From: Chryseosolibacter sp966080355 | Lineage (GTDB): Bacteria; Bacteroidota; Bacteroidia; Cytophagales; Cyclobacteriaceae | Assembly: GCA_966080355.1 (NCBI GenBank) | Contig: CBHROW010000114.1 | Location: forward strand, 1 to 14,787 | Length of the DNA: 14,787 bases | Direction of reading: 5' to 3' | Shown: positions 6,305 to 14,514 of the stretch, one piece after another | How positions within the stretch are numbered: position 1 is the stretch's first letter | Layout: every line of letters begins with the position of its first letter | Notes under the pieces: generated by a model | What the model was told of the DNA's origin: nothing | What the model saw: the letters and a program-made list of their open reading frames with translations, nothing else | The model's database searches: none | Position numbers and translations under genes: made by a program

Positions 6305-7873
6305 TCAAGGGTTATAGTTTGATGGAAACTTATCGACCCAGCTTTTCCAATATTTTCCATACCGTTTTATGCTGTAAGTGGATGCTGGTTCACTTTCATT
6401 TCCAAATCGGTCAACGCTGGTGACAGCGTAAATATATTTTTTTCTTTTCCGGGTGGATACGTCATTCGATTGCTGACGACTTCCGGTAACCGGAACAATC
6501 TGAAGAATAGCCTCAGCATTATTAAAGTCGATTTTCTGTTTTTCTTTAAATCGATATAGAACGAATTTAGAAACATCGTGCGATGATTTTTCAACCGCAG
6601 GCCATGAAATTGAAACAGAATCACCGTGCATCAGAAACGAAACCGGGATCTCTTCCGCACGGTTTTTTCCGCGGAAGGCAGGTAATGATGGCGCTCGATA
6701 GTAGTTCGCCCTTAAAGAATCATTTACACCAAGCGGGTTTGGAGAGAATGATTTTGAACTGAAATAGATGCTTCCTTTCACGTTTTGAAGGCCACGATTC
6801 AACCGGATCTGTTTCGGGATCTGATCAGCTTCTTTCCAATGCGTATCACGATGAGTTGAATTTACGCGGTACATCGCCTGACCGACATAAACAGGAAGTT
6901 CGAAATTGTTTTTGTTCCACCACCTGGCGATAATGTCGTAGTCTGCAACTTCAAAACCGATGCTCCAATAGATTTGTGGCGCAACGTAGTCGATCCATTT
7001 TTCCTGCATCCATTTTAATACATCAGCATACAGGTCATCGTAGCACGTTTGGCCTGCACGCGTAGCCGATCCGTTGCTGTCTTTATCCTGATTTCGCCAC
7101 ACACCGAACGGGCTAACCCCAAATTGCACGAAGGGTTTGATGCTTTCGATGCTGTCGTGAAGTGTTTTTATAAGCTGGTTGACATTGTCTCTTCTCCAAT
7201 CATCGATCGAGGTGAATTGTTTTCCATACTTTGCAAATGAGGTGCTATCCGGAAAATTGATTCCAGTCACTTTGTACGGATAAAAGTAATCGTCAAAATG
7301 GATTCCGTCCACGTCATATCGCCTGATAATATCAACCACTACATTGACAACGTGCATCCGCGCTTCTGGCAATCCCGGATCGAAATATAAGTTCTTATCG
7401 TACTTCACAAACCATGAGGGATGTTGAAAAGCTACGCTCGCACTGTCCATGTGTGCCGTGTCTACATTGACCACTGCGCGATACGGATTCAACCAGGCAT
7501 GAAATTCCATTCCGCTGCCATGCGTCTCATCAATCATGAATTGCAACGGGTCATAGTAAGGTTCCGGATATTTCCCAAGTTTCCCTGTGAGCCAGCTCGA
7601 CCACGGTTCGAGACGCGAAGGATAGAATGCATCCGCGGCCGGTCGCACTTGCACGAACAACGCATTCATCCCGTTTGACTTGTGCATCGCCACAATATTT
7701 CGGAATTCTTTTTGTTGCTCTTCCGAACTCAATCCTGGCTTGGATGGCCAGTCGATATTGGCAACAGTGGCGATCCAGGCTCCGCGGAGTTCGTGTTTGG
7801 GTGATTGCGCCTGGCCAAGGGCGCAGGTTGTACCAAGAATGAAGAGTGTGACAATTTTAAGGTTCAGATACAT
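6305..7873 (-). CDS. Secreted family-10 glycoside hydrolase (GHL10/DUF187) with FnIII-like domain
   Basis: A 522-residue exported hydrolase. Residues 1 to about 20 form a signal peptide (LKIVTLFILGTTCALG, probable cleavage before QAQS). The GHL10 barrel spans roughly 27-400: LRGAWIATVANIDWP (29-43), MNALFVQVRPAADAFYPS (69-86), FHAWLNPYRA (124-133), the family signature VDGIHFDDYFYP (188-199) with probable catalytic or binding acidic residues D193-D194, FGVSPFGVWR (251-260) and YVAPQIYWS (296-304). From about 408 to 500 there is a fibronectin III-like module ending in YAVTSVDRFGNESEP. The family includes E. coli DigH, which cleaves denuded peptidoglycan glycan strands, and B. subtilis YngK; other substrates are possible. 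I use the ATG at 7873 because the upstream extension to 7975 is not signal-like and would overlap the preceding gene. It is last in the SusC/SusD group, after an 85-bp gap with a hairpin. Confidence 0.92.
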   Translation of the reverse strand: MYLNLKIVTLFILGTTCALGQAQSPKHELRGAWIATVANIDWPSKPGLSSEEQQKEFRNIVAMHKSNGMNALFVQVRPAADAFYPSRLEPWSSWLTGKLGKYPEPYYDPLQFMIDETHGSGMEFHAWLNPYRAVVNVDTAHMDSASVAFQHPSWFVKYDKNLYFDPGLPEARMHVVNVVVDIIRRYDVDGIHFDDYFYPYKVTGINFPDSTSFAKYGKQFTSIDDWRRDNVNQLIKTLHDSIESIKPFVQFGVSPFGVWRNQDKDSNGSATRAGQTCYDDLYADVLKWMQEKWIDYVAPQIYWSIGFEVADYDIIARWWNKNNFELPVYVGQAMYRVNSTHRDTHWKEADQIPKQIRLNRGLQNVKGSIYFSSKSFSPNPLGVNDSLRANYYRAPSLPAFRGKNRAEEIPVSFLMHGDSVSISWPAVEKSSHDVSKFVLYRFKEKQKIDFNNAEAILQIVPVTGSRQQSNDVSTRKRKKYIYAVTSVDRFGNESEPASTYSIKRYGKYWKSWVDKFPSNYNP

Positions 7874-7898
7874 TGGGGATGGCGAGATAATATGAGCG

Positions 7899-7937
7899 GG
7901 TGCCCATCCAGCTGTGAAGCTGGATGGTATGTGCACC
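7899..7937 (-). other. Strong hairpin between the DUF4397 lipoprotein and hydrolase genes
   Basis: CCATCCAGC (7904-7912) and GCTGGATGG (7919-7927) form a perfect 9-bp stem with a six-base loop. Outside it GGTGC (7899-7903) pairs with GCACC (7933-7937), leaving a five-base bulge (7928-7932) on one side, for about 14 base pairs in total. It fills the middle of the 85-bp gap. On the minus strand, the direction of the operon, no T-run follows, so it is not a classical terminator. It may partially terminate transcription, protect an upstream mRNA end after processing, or control translation of the hydrolase. The structure is visible; its role is inference. Confidence 0.7.
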
Positions 7938-7958
7938 TCTAACTCAAACCAAGAATAA

Positions 7959-8789
7959 TTAGCGATTGATGACACGTGAAAGCCCGGGAGCTACCGACCC
8001 GGTGCCCGAAATGCGTCCACGTGCGAAGACTGTATAAACTTTGTTGGAAGCGAATGCTGAACTAGTCGCTGCCAGCGTTGTAACGACTGCGCCTGTGTTT
8101 GCATTAACGATCTGTACGTTTGTATACGTTCCGGTTCGCGGCAGGGCAACAAACCCGGTCATGGTTTTGTAAGGAACGTTTGAGAATAATACGATCGGTG
8201 CAGGGTTCGGGTCATCTGATGTTGCTGGCGGTGTAGCACGCAACGTCAGGTTATCCGTGCTGTTGGCGATGAAGTTGGCGAATCGCACATAAATCTGTCC
8301 GTCAATGGGAGTTGAAGAAAGATCGTCTTCGTAGGCAACAAGTTCATATGATTTGGTAACACCCATGAAAGCAACGGTATAATGCTTATCTGGGTCGAAT
8401 GATTGGCCTGATAGCGTTGCCATTGTCTTGGTGGGAAAAGTTGTTGTTGCATTATAGGTCTCGGGGACAATGACAGAAAGCGTACCGGAATTACTGGCAA
8501 TCTCCGTGTAGTTCGTCACTGGAAATGAATTCTGGTACGTGATTGTACCGATGTTTACTTTCCCGAAGTTAGTGGACCCAACAGTAGAGATTGTTGATGG
8601 TGTGTTTCCGGTAATTTTCAAACCATCGAGAAAAAGGTTTACACCTACCGTGTCTGCAGCAGCATGAATGAATTTGATTTTGGGCATCGCGTCAGGCACT
8701 TTCACCTCCGGAAGAAATTGATGCTCGTCTCCACAAGACTGCATGGCCGCAGCTACGAGGATAATTGGAATCAGTATTTTGATTTTCAT
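7959..8789 (-). CDS. DUF4397-domain lipoprotein
   Basis: The 276-residue product starts with a lipoprotein signal, MKIKILIPIILVAAAMQSC, with Cys19 followed by GDEHQF. The mature part begins the DUF4397 fold at about residue 37 with KIKFIHAAADTVGVNLFLDG and continues with the family's pattern of short beta strands, including TISTVGSTNFGKVNIG and a later HYTVAFMGV. A second, weaker strand-rich half starts near IYVRFANFIANSTDNLTL and ends at the C-terminus with VYTVFARGRISGTG. DUF4397 proteins are surface or periplasmic, predicted beta-sandwich proteins often found beside Bacteroidota transporters; no activity is established. I use the ATG at 8789 because it places the signal peptide at the N-terminus and leaves 10 bp after the SusD stop, whereas a start at 8846 would overlap susD and bury the signal. 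Probably surface-displayed with SusC/SusD as an accessory binding protein (inference). Confidence 0.9.
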   Translation of the reverse strand: MKIKILIPIILVAAAMQSCGDEHQFLPEVKVPDAMPKIKFIHAAADTVGVNLFLDGLKITGNTPSTISTVGSTNFGKVNIGTITYQNSFPVTNYTEIASNSGTLSVIVPETYNATTTFPTKTMATLSGQSFDPDKHYTVAFMGVTKSYELVAYEDDLSSTPIDGQIYVRFANFIANSTDNLTLRATPPATSDDPNPAPIVLFSNVPYKTMTGFVALPRTGTYTNVQIVNANTGAVVTTLAATSSAFASNKVYTVFARGRISGTGSVAPGLSRVINR

Positions 8790-8799
8790 AGGTTTCAAA

Positions 8800-10296
8800 T
8801 TAAGGTTGGATAAACCATGGTTCCACCGTGTTGTAGTCAAGCGCAAGTGCTCCGATGGCGTCCAATGCTTTCACGTTCCAAACGTATTCGGAATTGTATC
8901 TCGGTCTGGCACGGTAAGCGAGTTTGCCATTGTTTGTTGCGTAAAGCGGATTTGGGGGAACAAACCCAGTGTAAACCGCGGGGTCATAATGATAGCGTCT
9001 CATGTCCACCCATGTCTCGAGCGTTCCATGTCCGTGCATGGCTATATATTTTTGCAACATGATCGCACTGAGTGTAAGTGTTGCAGGTGTTTGCGCAACC
9101 GCAGCACTTGCCATGTATGTAGCTTTGTTTCCGGCTGACACGCCAGCGTAATCCATGTGAGCGGAGATGCCATTGAGATAAGCTGCATGCGCAGTTGCGA
9201 GATCACCTTTCTTGAAAGCAGCTTCAGCTTTCATGAACTGCATTTCCCAATATGTAATGAGCGGATACGGAGCGTTGTCGCGATAAATGTACTTGCCGTA
9301 TAAGAGCGGGATACCTGTTGCTCCAGTGGTAGTTATGGCAGCACCGTTGATCCCACCGCGATAAATTCCATCGGTGGAAGGTTGAAACATGAGCGCCATT
9401 CGTGGATCAACAACGCCAGATGGCGTAGTTGTGCCATTGATGAGGTCCATCGTTCCATTGACAAGTGCAATCGAATAAGCGGCCTGACGGAACAAACCGT
9501 AGTTGGAGCGTGTCGGTCCACAAATATTATTGTTCCCCCCATCTGCGTTGGCGTTCCCTCCCTGATGAGGCACGGTAAAATTGTCGGCATTTGTAGCCAT
9601 TGCCTTATCGATAAGTGCGATAACAGCGTTAGGATCGTACGAAGATTTGTTGCTAAGGTGATGGGCATTTCGTGCCAGGATCGAATAAACGAATTTCTTC
9701 CAGTTATCAACGTTGCCTTTGAAGATCAAATCGCCTTTCGCGAATGATCCCGACTGGTCGTCCATGTTGAAATAGTCGAGCGCCAGGTTGCAGAGTCTCA
9801 CTACTTCAGCATAGATTTCTTCCTGTGAATCGTAGTCGAATACATAGCGGTTCGGCTCCCAAGCTTCCTTCAGGATCATTTCACCATGCACATCGGTAGT
9901 AGTTTGCCAGCTCCACGCACGAATTGCATAAGCGGCTCCGGCATACCAGTACTTTTTATTTGTTTCAGCGTCCTCAACGATCAAGTCCACATTTTTTCCG
10001 ATCGACCAATAGTGCTGACGCCATTTTTCTCCACCGGTATCGCTTCCGGCAATGTATCCATGAGCGTCAAACTGGTAGCTTGCAGCCGTGTTGGCGTAAT
10101 TCTGAACATAACATCCGAACACGCGCGCGTCCAAACCTTCACCGCGCACCATCTCCTGCAACATCGGAGGCAAAAGAACTTCGGCCGGAGCCTCCTGTGG
10201 AAAACTTGGATCGCTGTTTACATCCAGCCAATCCTCGCACGCACTGAGCACGATGCTCAGGGCAATTGCAATAACTTTAAAATATCTTAATTTCAT
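8800..10296 (-). CDS. SusD/RagB-family glycan-binding outer-membrane lipoprotein (SusD-like_2 type)
   Basis: SusD proteins cap the SusC pore and deliver oligosaccharides or peptides to it at the cell surface. The 498-residue product has a lipoprotein signal MKLRYFKVIAIALSIVLSAC with Cys20, followed by acidic EDWLDVNSDP, the conserved start of mature SusD-family proteins and compatible with surface export. Helical repeat segments follow, for example AYAIRAWSWQTTTDVHGEM and EEIYAEVVRLCNLALDYF; the C-terminal half includes MQFMKAEAAFKKGDLATAHAAYLNGI (a TPR-like pair) and TWVDMRRYHYDP. These features suggest the SusD-like_2 branch. I chose the ATG at 10296 rather than an in-frame TTG at 10305 because the signal starts there. 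It begins 23 bp after the susC stop, so both are on one transcript. The substrate cannot be read from the sequence. Confidence 0.95.
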   Translation of the reverse strand: MKLRYFKVIAIALSIVLSACEDWLDVNSDPSFPQEAPAEVLLPPMLQEMVRGEGLDARVFGCYVQNYANTAASYQFDAHGYIAGSDTGGEKWRQHYWSIGKNVDLIVEDAETNKKYWYAGAAYAIRAWSWQTTTDVHGEMILKEAWEPNRYVFDYDSQEEIYAEVVRLCNLALDYFNMDDQSGSFAKGDLIFKGNVDNWKKFVYSILARNAHHLSNKSSYDPNAVIALIDKAMATNADNFTVPHQGGNANADGGNNNICGPTRSNYGLFRQAAYSIALVNGTMDLINGTTTPSGVVDPRMALMFQPSTDGIYRGGINGAAITTTGATGIPLLYGKYIYRDNAPYPLITYWEMQFMKAEAAFKKGDLATAHAAYLNGISAHMDYAGVSAGNKATYMASAAVAQTPATLTLSAIMLQKYIAMHGHGTLETWVDMRRYHYDPAVYTGFVPPNPLYATNNGKLAYRARPRYNSEYVWNVKALDAIGALALDYNTVEPWFIQP

Positions 10297-10319
10297 AGAA
10301 TTCAACGTTAGTGTTTCAA

Positions 10320-13300
10320 CTAGAGGCCTATACGCAGTCCAAAAGTGATGCTACGTGGTAACGATAATGATCCATAATCGAATCCGAACGCACCGGCTCC
10401 GCCTGTGGCAGGAGTCGTTCCATTTACCATCGGATCGGCTCCCGTGTAATTCGTGACCAGGAATAGGTCCGTACCTGTTACGAACACGCTGGCTGAGCGA
10501 AGTATATTTGTTTTGCTGAGGACCGCTGTCGGAAAGGAATACGCCAGCGTTACATCACGGAGACGCATCCAGTTGATATCGTGCTCAACAAAATCAGATT
10601 CAGCAAAAGCGCTGTAGTATGTGCTTCCCATCGTGTAAGGGATCACCTCTATTGTATTCTTGGTTGGAGTATCGGAATTCTCCAAGCCATCCTGCAACAC
10701 ACCCTTGATTACCACAGGTTGTTCCCGATTGAGACTGCGTGTACTCAAGCCCATCGTGAACAGCGCCATTTCGTTGGCGTTGAAAATATCGCCACCTCTG
10801 CGGATGTCAAGCAGGAATGATAAATTGAAGTTTTTGTATTTGAAGGAATTGGTCAAGCCGATCATGAATTTCGGATTGCGATCTCCGATAGGAAGAGCAT
10901 CGCCAAGCGGAGGCGTTTTGACAGGCAAACCTGTTGCCGGGTTGATGAGGATATCGCCATTCTTGTTGCGCTGATAGGTCACACCACCGATCGCTGTTGC
11001 TGAACCCAGACCGCGTTGCATGTAATCCCAGTTGTAATATGGAAATGACGCTTCGCTGTAAAACGATTGCAGATTTTGGGGAAACATACTTCCGCGTGCG
11101 TTTCCATAAAGCCAGGTGTCTGAATTGTAGTATTCTTTTACGTCAGCAGGCAGTGAAATGACTTTCGATTTTGACTTCGAGAAATTGACCGTGACATTCC
11201 ATTCGAAATCATTTTTTACAACGGGCGTTCCGGTAAGTTGAACTTCAGCACCCCGAACCGACATGTGTCCGCCATTCAGCAAGCCGAAAATGAATCCTGT
11301 ACCATAACTCAGCCGTTGTACCGAGATCTGGTCGATGCGATCGTTCTTGTAAGCAGCGATGTCGAGTCCCAAACGGCCATTGAAAAATTTCAATTCCGTT
11401 CCTACCTCATAACCTTTAGCACGTTCAGGTTTCAACAACGGGTTACCGCCATAGAAGTCATAGTTAAAACCTCCACCGGTATAGTTTCTGTTAATCAGAC
11501 TGGACTTCACTTTATAAGGCGGTGCATCCTTTCCAACCTCAGCATATGATGCTCTTAATTTTCCAAATGAAAGAATGCCCAGGTTTTGCAATGCAGGCAA
11601 CTCCGTGAACACGAAGCTCAGGGCAGTACTCGGGTAGAAGTACGAGTTATTAGCCAGTGGCATAGTTGACGACCAGTCATTGCGACCAGTTACGTTCAGA
11701 TAGATCAAGTCTCCGTAGTTAAGGGAAAGATTGCCAAACATGCTCACCGATCTTTGTCTGATGATCGTTTGTTTAAATGCCCTGTTCGCGGTTGTGTTGT
11801 TTAGACTGTTGAAGTCTTTTATCAGCAAGGTTGTTCCTTGCACCGCGTTGGTTTCATAGTTCTTATCGTCAAAACTCGACCCGATAAGTAATGAAGTTTT
11901 GAACTTTCCGAAATCTTTCTTCAATGTACCAAGCAATTGGCCATTAACGAGTCGGCTGTTTTCAGTGAAATTTTCGATGGTTCCCCGCTGTTCAAGAAAG
12001 TTGGGTGTTCCCGTTACTACGAACACCTGGTTGAGGCCTTCGGGATGAAGAAATGTATTTCCAACGGTGTTGTAGACGTCTGCGGCAACACGGCCTGTCA
12101 GGTTGAACCACTTTGCCGGATCGTAGCTCATCGAAAGATTGGCAAGAAGCCTGTTTGTTTTGTCAACGTTCAAATTTTTGTTAACCGAGAAAAACGGGTT
12201 ATTGGGTTCGAGATAGATGGTTGCCGGATTCGCGAGATCGGGGATCAGACGTTTGCGCGAGCCGTCCTGATTGAGGTAAACAGACATGTCGTCAGTAGCA
12301 GGCCATCCGAGAACACCAAATAAAAATCCATTTGCACCACGCAACGGTTTCTTGTTGGTTGTGTTGATATAGTTGATTGTAGTAGTGACGTTGACCTTGT
12401 TCGCAAACTTTGATGTCGAAGTAAGTCGCGCGGAGAATTTATTGTAATCGTTATTTGGTACAACTCCTTCTTGAGTGAAATAATTAATTGAGAGCCTGTT
12501 AGTAAGTAGATCATTACCTCCCTCAATGCCGATATTGTGCGTTTGGCTGTGTCCGGTTTGAAAAAAGCTTTTGACGTTGTCATATTTTGGAGCTGCATCA
12601 TCGTATTTCGCACCGAGAAAGTTTAACTCTTCAACTGCAGGATTGTCGTATCCAAAATCTCCTCGTCCGTAAACTGTCTGTACTTTAGGGAAACGGTAAA
12701 GCTGTTGAAATCCGAAGTTGTTGTCGTAAGAAATTTTCACCGCACCTGCTGCTCCTTTCTTAGTGGTGATAATGATGGCACCACTTGCACCACCTTGTCC
12801 GTAAAGCGCAGCGGCTTCCGGGCCTTTCAGCACGTTAATCGACTCGATGTCATTCGGATTGATATCTGCCGCGCGATTGATGTAGTCACTGTTACGGTTA
12901 TCGCCATTCGACACGAGATTATGCTGATCGAGCACCCTATTATCTACAGGCAATCCATCGACAACAATGAGTGGCTGATTGTTTCCTGAGATCGATCCGA
13001 TTCCGCGAAGTGTGATAGATGTTGATGAACCGGGCAAACCACTCGTAGAGATCATGGATAGCCCCGGAACTCGACCTTGCAGTGCAACCATGAAATTAGG
13101 TCGTTGTGTTTGCGCGATGTCGTTGCCATTGACTTGTGAAACGGTATATCCAAGTGAACGTTTTTCCTGGCTTATACCCAGCGCTGTCACAACAACCTCG
13201 TTCAATTGTGTAACGTCTTCCAACAACTGAATGTTGAATTGTGTCTGGTTTCCAATCGGTATTTCCTGAGTTGAAAATCCGATAAACGAGACTACCAGAA

Positions 13301-13580
13301 CGTTGTTTTTACCGTCTGGTACGCCCAATGTGAATTTTCCATCCGAATCGGTCGAGGTACCGGTGCTGCTACCTTTAACAAGGACTGAAACTCCCGGGAG
13401 CGGCTCGTTTTGTGAGGTTGCGATCCGTCCGGAAACGGTTTGACTTTGAGCTAGCGCAAGGTTGGTCATGAACATGAACATGCCAAGGCAACCCATGATC
13501 CATTGCGATCTCCACCGCCTCGGGGCGTACTGCCTGGCAGCATCCGCGATGGGTGTGGGGTTTAAGTAAAAGTGAAACAT
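10320..13580 (-). CDS. SusC/RagA-family TonB-dependent outer-membrane transporter
   Basis: A 1086-residue energised outer-membrane importer, the partner of the SusD downstream. The signal region is unusual: about 28 basic, non-hydrophobic residues precede the hydrophobic core MGCLGMFMFMTNLALA, with likely cleavage before Q45. Residues about 48-120 form a carboxypeptidase-regulatory-like domain (VSGRIATSQNEPLPGVSVLVKG, then GKFTLGVP and VSFIGFSTQEI). A TonB box-like LNEVVVTALG follows at 126-135. The plug domain has LQGRVPGLSMI, STSITLRGIGSISG, QPLIVVDGLPVDN and IESINVLKGPEAAALYGQGGASGAIIITTKKG. The rest is a long 22-strand-type barrel ending in ITFGLRIGL. There is no STN domain, so direct sigma/anti-sigma signalling is unlikely. 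Start ATG at 13580 lacks a ribosome-binding motif; M29 is a possible alternative start. First gene of the operon, divergent from the DeoR-type regulator. Confidence 0.97.
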   Translation of the reverse strand: MFHFYLNPTPIADAARQYAPRRWRSQWIMGCLGMFMFMTNLALAQSQTVSGRIATSQNEPLPGVSVLVKGSSTGTSTDSDGKFTLGVPDGKNNVLVVSFIGFSTQEIPIGNQTQFNIQLLEDVTQLNEVVVTALGISQEKRSLGYTVSQVNGNDIAQTQRPNFMVALQGRVPGLSMISTSGLPGSSTSITLRGIGSISGNNQPLIVVDGLPVDNRVLDQHNLVSNGDNRNSDYINRAADINPNDIESINVLKGPEAAALYGQGGASGAIIITTKKGAAGAVKISYDNNFGFQQLYRFPKVQTVYGRGDFGYDNPAVEELNFLGAKYDDAAPKYDNVKSFFQTGHSQTHNIGIEGGNDLLTNRLSINYFTQEGVVPNNDYNKFSARLTSTSKFANKVNVTTTINYINTTNKKPLRGANGFLFGVLGWPATDDMSVYLNQDGSRKRLIPDLANPATIYLEPNNPFFSVNKNLNVDKTNRLLANLSMSYDPAKWFNLTGRVAADVYNTVGNTFLHPEGLNQVFVVTGTPNFLEQRGTIENFTENSRLVNGQLLGTLKKDFGKFKTSLLIGSSFDDKNYETNAVQGTTLLIKDFNSLNNTTANRAFKQTIIRQRSVSMFGNLSLNYGDLIYLNVTGRNDWSSTMPLANNSYFYPSTALSFVFTELPALQNLGILSFGKLRASYAEVGKDAPPYKVKSSLINRNYTGGGFNYDFYGGNPLLKPERAKGYEVGTELKFFNGRLGLDIAAYKNDRIDQISVQRLSYGTGFIFGLLNGGHMSVRGAEVQLTGTPVVKNDFEWNVTVNFSKSKSKVISLPADVKEYYNSDTWLYGNARGSMFPQNLQSFYSEASFPYYNWDYMQRGLGSATAIGGVTYQRNKNGDILINPATGLPVKTPPLGDALPIGDRNPKFMIGLTNSFKYKNFNLSFLLDIRRGGDIFNANEMALFTMGLSTRSLNREQPVVIKGVLQDGLENSDTPTKNTIEVIPYTMGSTYYSAFAESDFVEHDINWMRLRDVTLAYSFPTAVLSKTNILRSASVFVTGTDLFLVTNYTGADPMVNGTTPATGGAGAFGFDYGSLSLPRSITFGLRIGL

Positions 13581-13675
13581 AAGGAAATTGGTTTTAAAAG
13601 GTTTGTAGCGGCTGTTATCCCAAATTTGCGGTATTACGCAGCTAATTCAGGCAAAAACAATCGTTTTCGACAATG

Positions 13676-13687
13676 AAGTTGCAACTT
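13676..13687. promoter_or_regulatory. Perfect 12-bp palindrome in the divergent regulator-susC region
   Basis: AAGTTGCAACTT is a perfect palindrome near the middle of the 166-bp gap between the divergent susC and DeoR-type regulator genes. DeoR-family proteins bind short inverted repeats near their own and their targets' promoters, so this is a candidate operator. A weak promoter-like arrangement toward susC uses the TTG inside it (13684-13682) and TGTTTTTG (13659-13652), but the spacing of 22 and one mismatch make it marginal. The palindrome is seen; binding is inference. Confidence 0.4.
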
Positions 13688-13746
13688 TTTACGAGATTTT
13701 ACTTAATTATTGCAGGTTTTTTAATGTTTCAAAAGGAATTGCGATA

Positions 13747-14514
13747 ATGGATCAAACACCACATATGCTTAAAGAGGAGAGACACGACTTCATCCTGAAT
13801 GAGGTCAAAGTCAGGAACCGCGTGCTTTTGACAGACATTGCCGACAAGCTGCATATCTCCGAAGATACTGTACGAAGAGATCTTAAGTACCTGGATGAAA
13901 AAGGTAAGCTGAAGAAGGTGCATGGAGGGGCGATCTCCAATTCTTTCCACCTTTACACATATAAGGAGCAGGAAATTTACGCGCACGAAAACAAGTCGGT
14001 GATTGCGCGCAAAGCGCACTCATTGCTCAAAGATGGCCAAGTCATTCTCATCAGTGGCGGGACCACGAACCTTGAATTTGCGCGCCTTTTTCCAAAGACA
14101 ATCAGAGCCACAGTCTTTACGCCAAGTTTGCCGATAGCCATGCAAATGCTCGAGCACACACATGTCGAAACCATTTTCCTTGGAGGTAAACTTTCACACG
14201 ATGCCCAAATAGCGCTCGGAGCCGATACCATCCAAACGGTTGGCCAGCTCCGTGCCGACTTATGTTTTCCAGGCACGGGACATCTCGATATCACCCACGG
14301 ACTTTCCGAATTCGATTGGGAGGTAGTACAGGTGAAGAAAGCGATGATCAAGGCATCGCGAAAAGTTGTTGCGCTCACAATCTCTGAAAAACTCAACTCG
14401 TCCCACGCTTATACAGTCTGCGATATCAAGGCCATTCATACACTGATCACAGAACTCCATCCCACCGACCCATTCGTTCAACCTTATAAGAAAATCGGGT
14501 TAGAAATTTTGTGA
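13747..14514 (+). CDS. DeoR/GlpR-family transcriptional regulator
   Basis: A 255-residue cytoplasmic DNA-binding protein, the usual length for the family. Residues about 9-62 form the DeoR winged helix-turn-helix: KEERHDFILNEV, LTDIADKLHISEDTVRRDLKYLDEKGKLKKVHGGAI, with recognition helix SEDTVRRDLKYL (38-49). Residues about 85-245 form the sensor domain that in characterised members binds phosphorylated sugars: LISGGTTNLEFAR (101-113), IFLGGKLSHDAQIALG (143-158), HLDITHGLSEFDWEVVQVKKAMI (179-201). In the stretch where typical members read LADxSKF this one has LTISEKLN (210-217), so the Asp is absent while the Lys remains, suggesting a different effector. The ATG at 13747 is preceded by AAGGAA about nine bases upstream, a plausible ribosome-binding site. 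It is divergent from susC and probably regulates it; the nature of the ligand is unknown. Confidence 0.93.
   Translation: MDQTPHMLKEERHDFILNEVKVRNRVLLTDIADKLHISEDTVRRDLKYLDEKGKLKKVHGGAISNSFHLYTYKEQEIYAHENKSVIARKAHSLLKDGQVILISGGTTNLEFARLFPKTIRATVFTPSLPIAMQMLEHTHVETIFLGGKLSHDAQIALGADTIQTVGQLRADLCFPGTGHLDITHGLSEFDWEVVQVKKAMIKASRKVVALTISEKLNSSHAYTVCDIKAIHTLITELHPTDPFVQPYKKIGLEIL

Noticed and set aside
6297..6310. A terminator between the convergent helicase and hydrolase genes
   Set aside because: Only five bases separate the stop codons and I see no stem-loop with a T-run there; transcripts probably overlap or end by another mechanism.
7874..7975. Upstream extension of the hydrolase to an earlier ATG
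   Set aside because: The extension puts 34 non-signal residues before an evident signal peptide, overlaps the preceding stop, and translates through the hairpin.
8790..8846. Upstream extension of the DUF4397 lipoprotein
   Set aside because: It would overlap the susD coding end and displace the lipoprotein signal from the N-terminus; the ATG at 8789 is better.
8743..9138. A 131-codon plus-strand frame across the susD 3' end
   Set aside because: It is antisense to SusD and the DUF4397 signal region, both well supported, and has a Cys/Arg/His-rich composition typical of a shadow frame.
9886..10290. A 134-codon plus-strand frame opposite the susD 5' part
   Set aside because: Antisense to the conserved SusD N-terminal region; no recognisable domain or signal.
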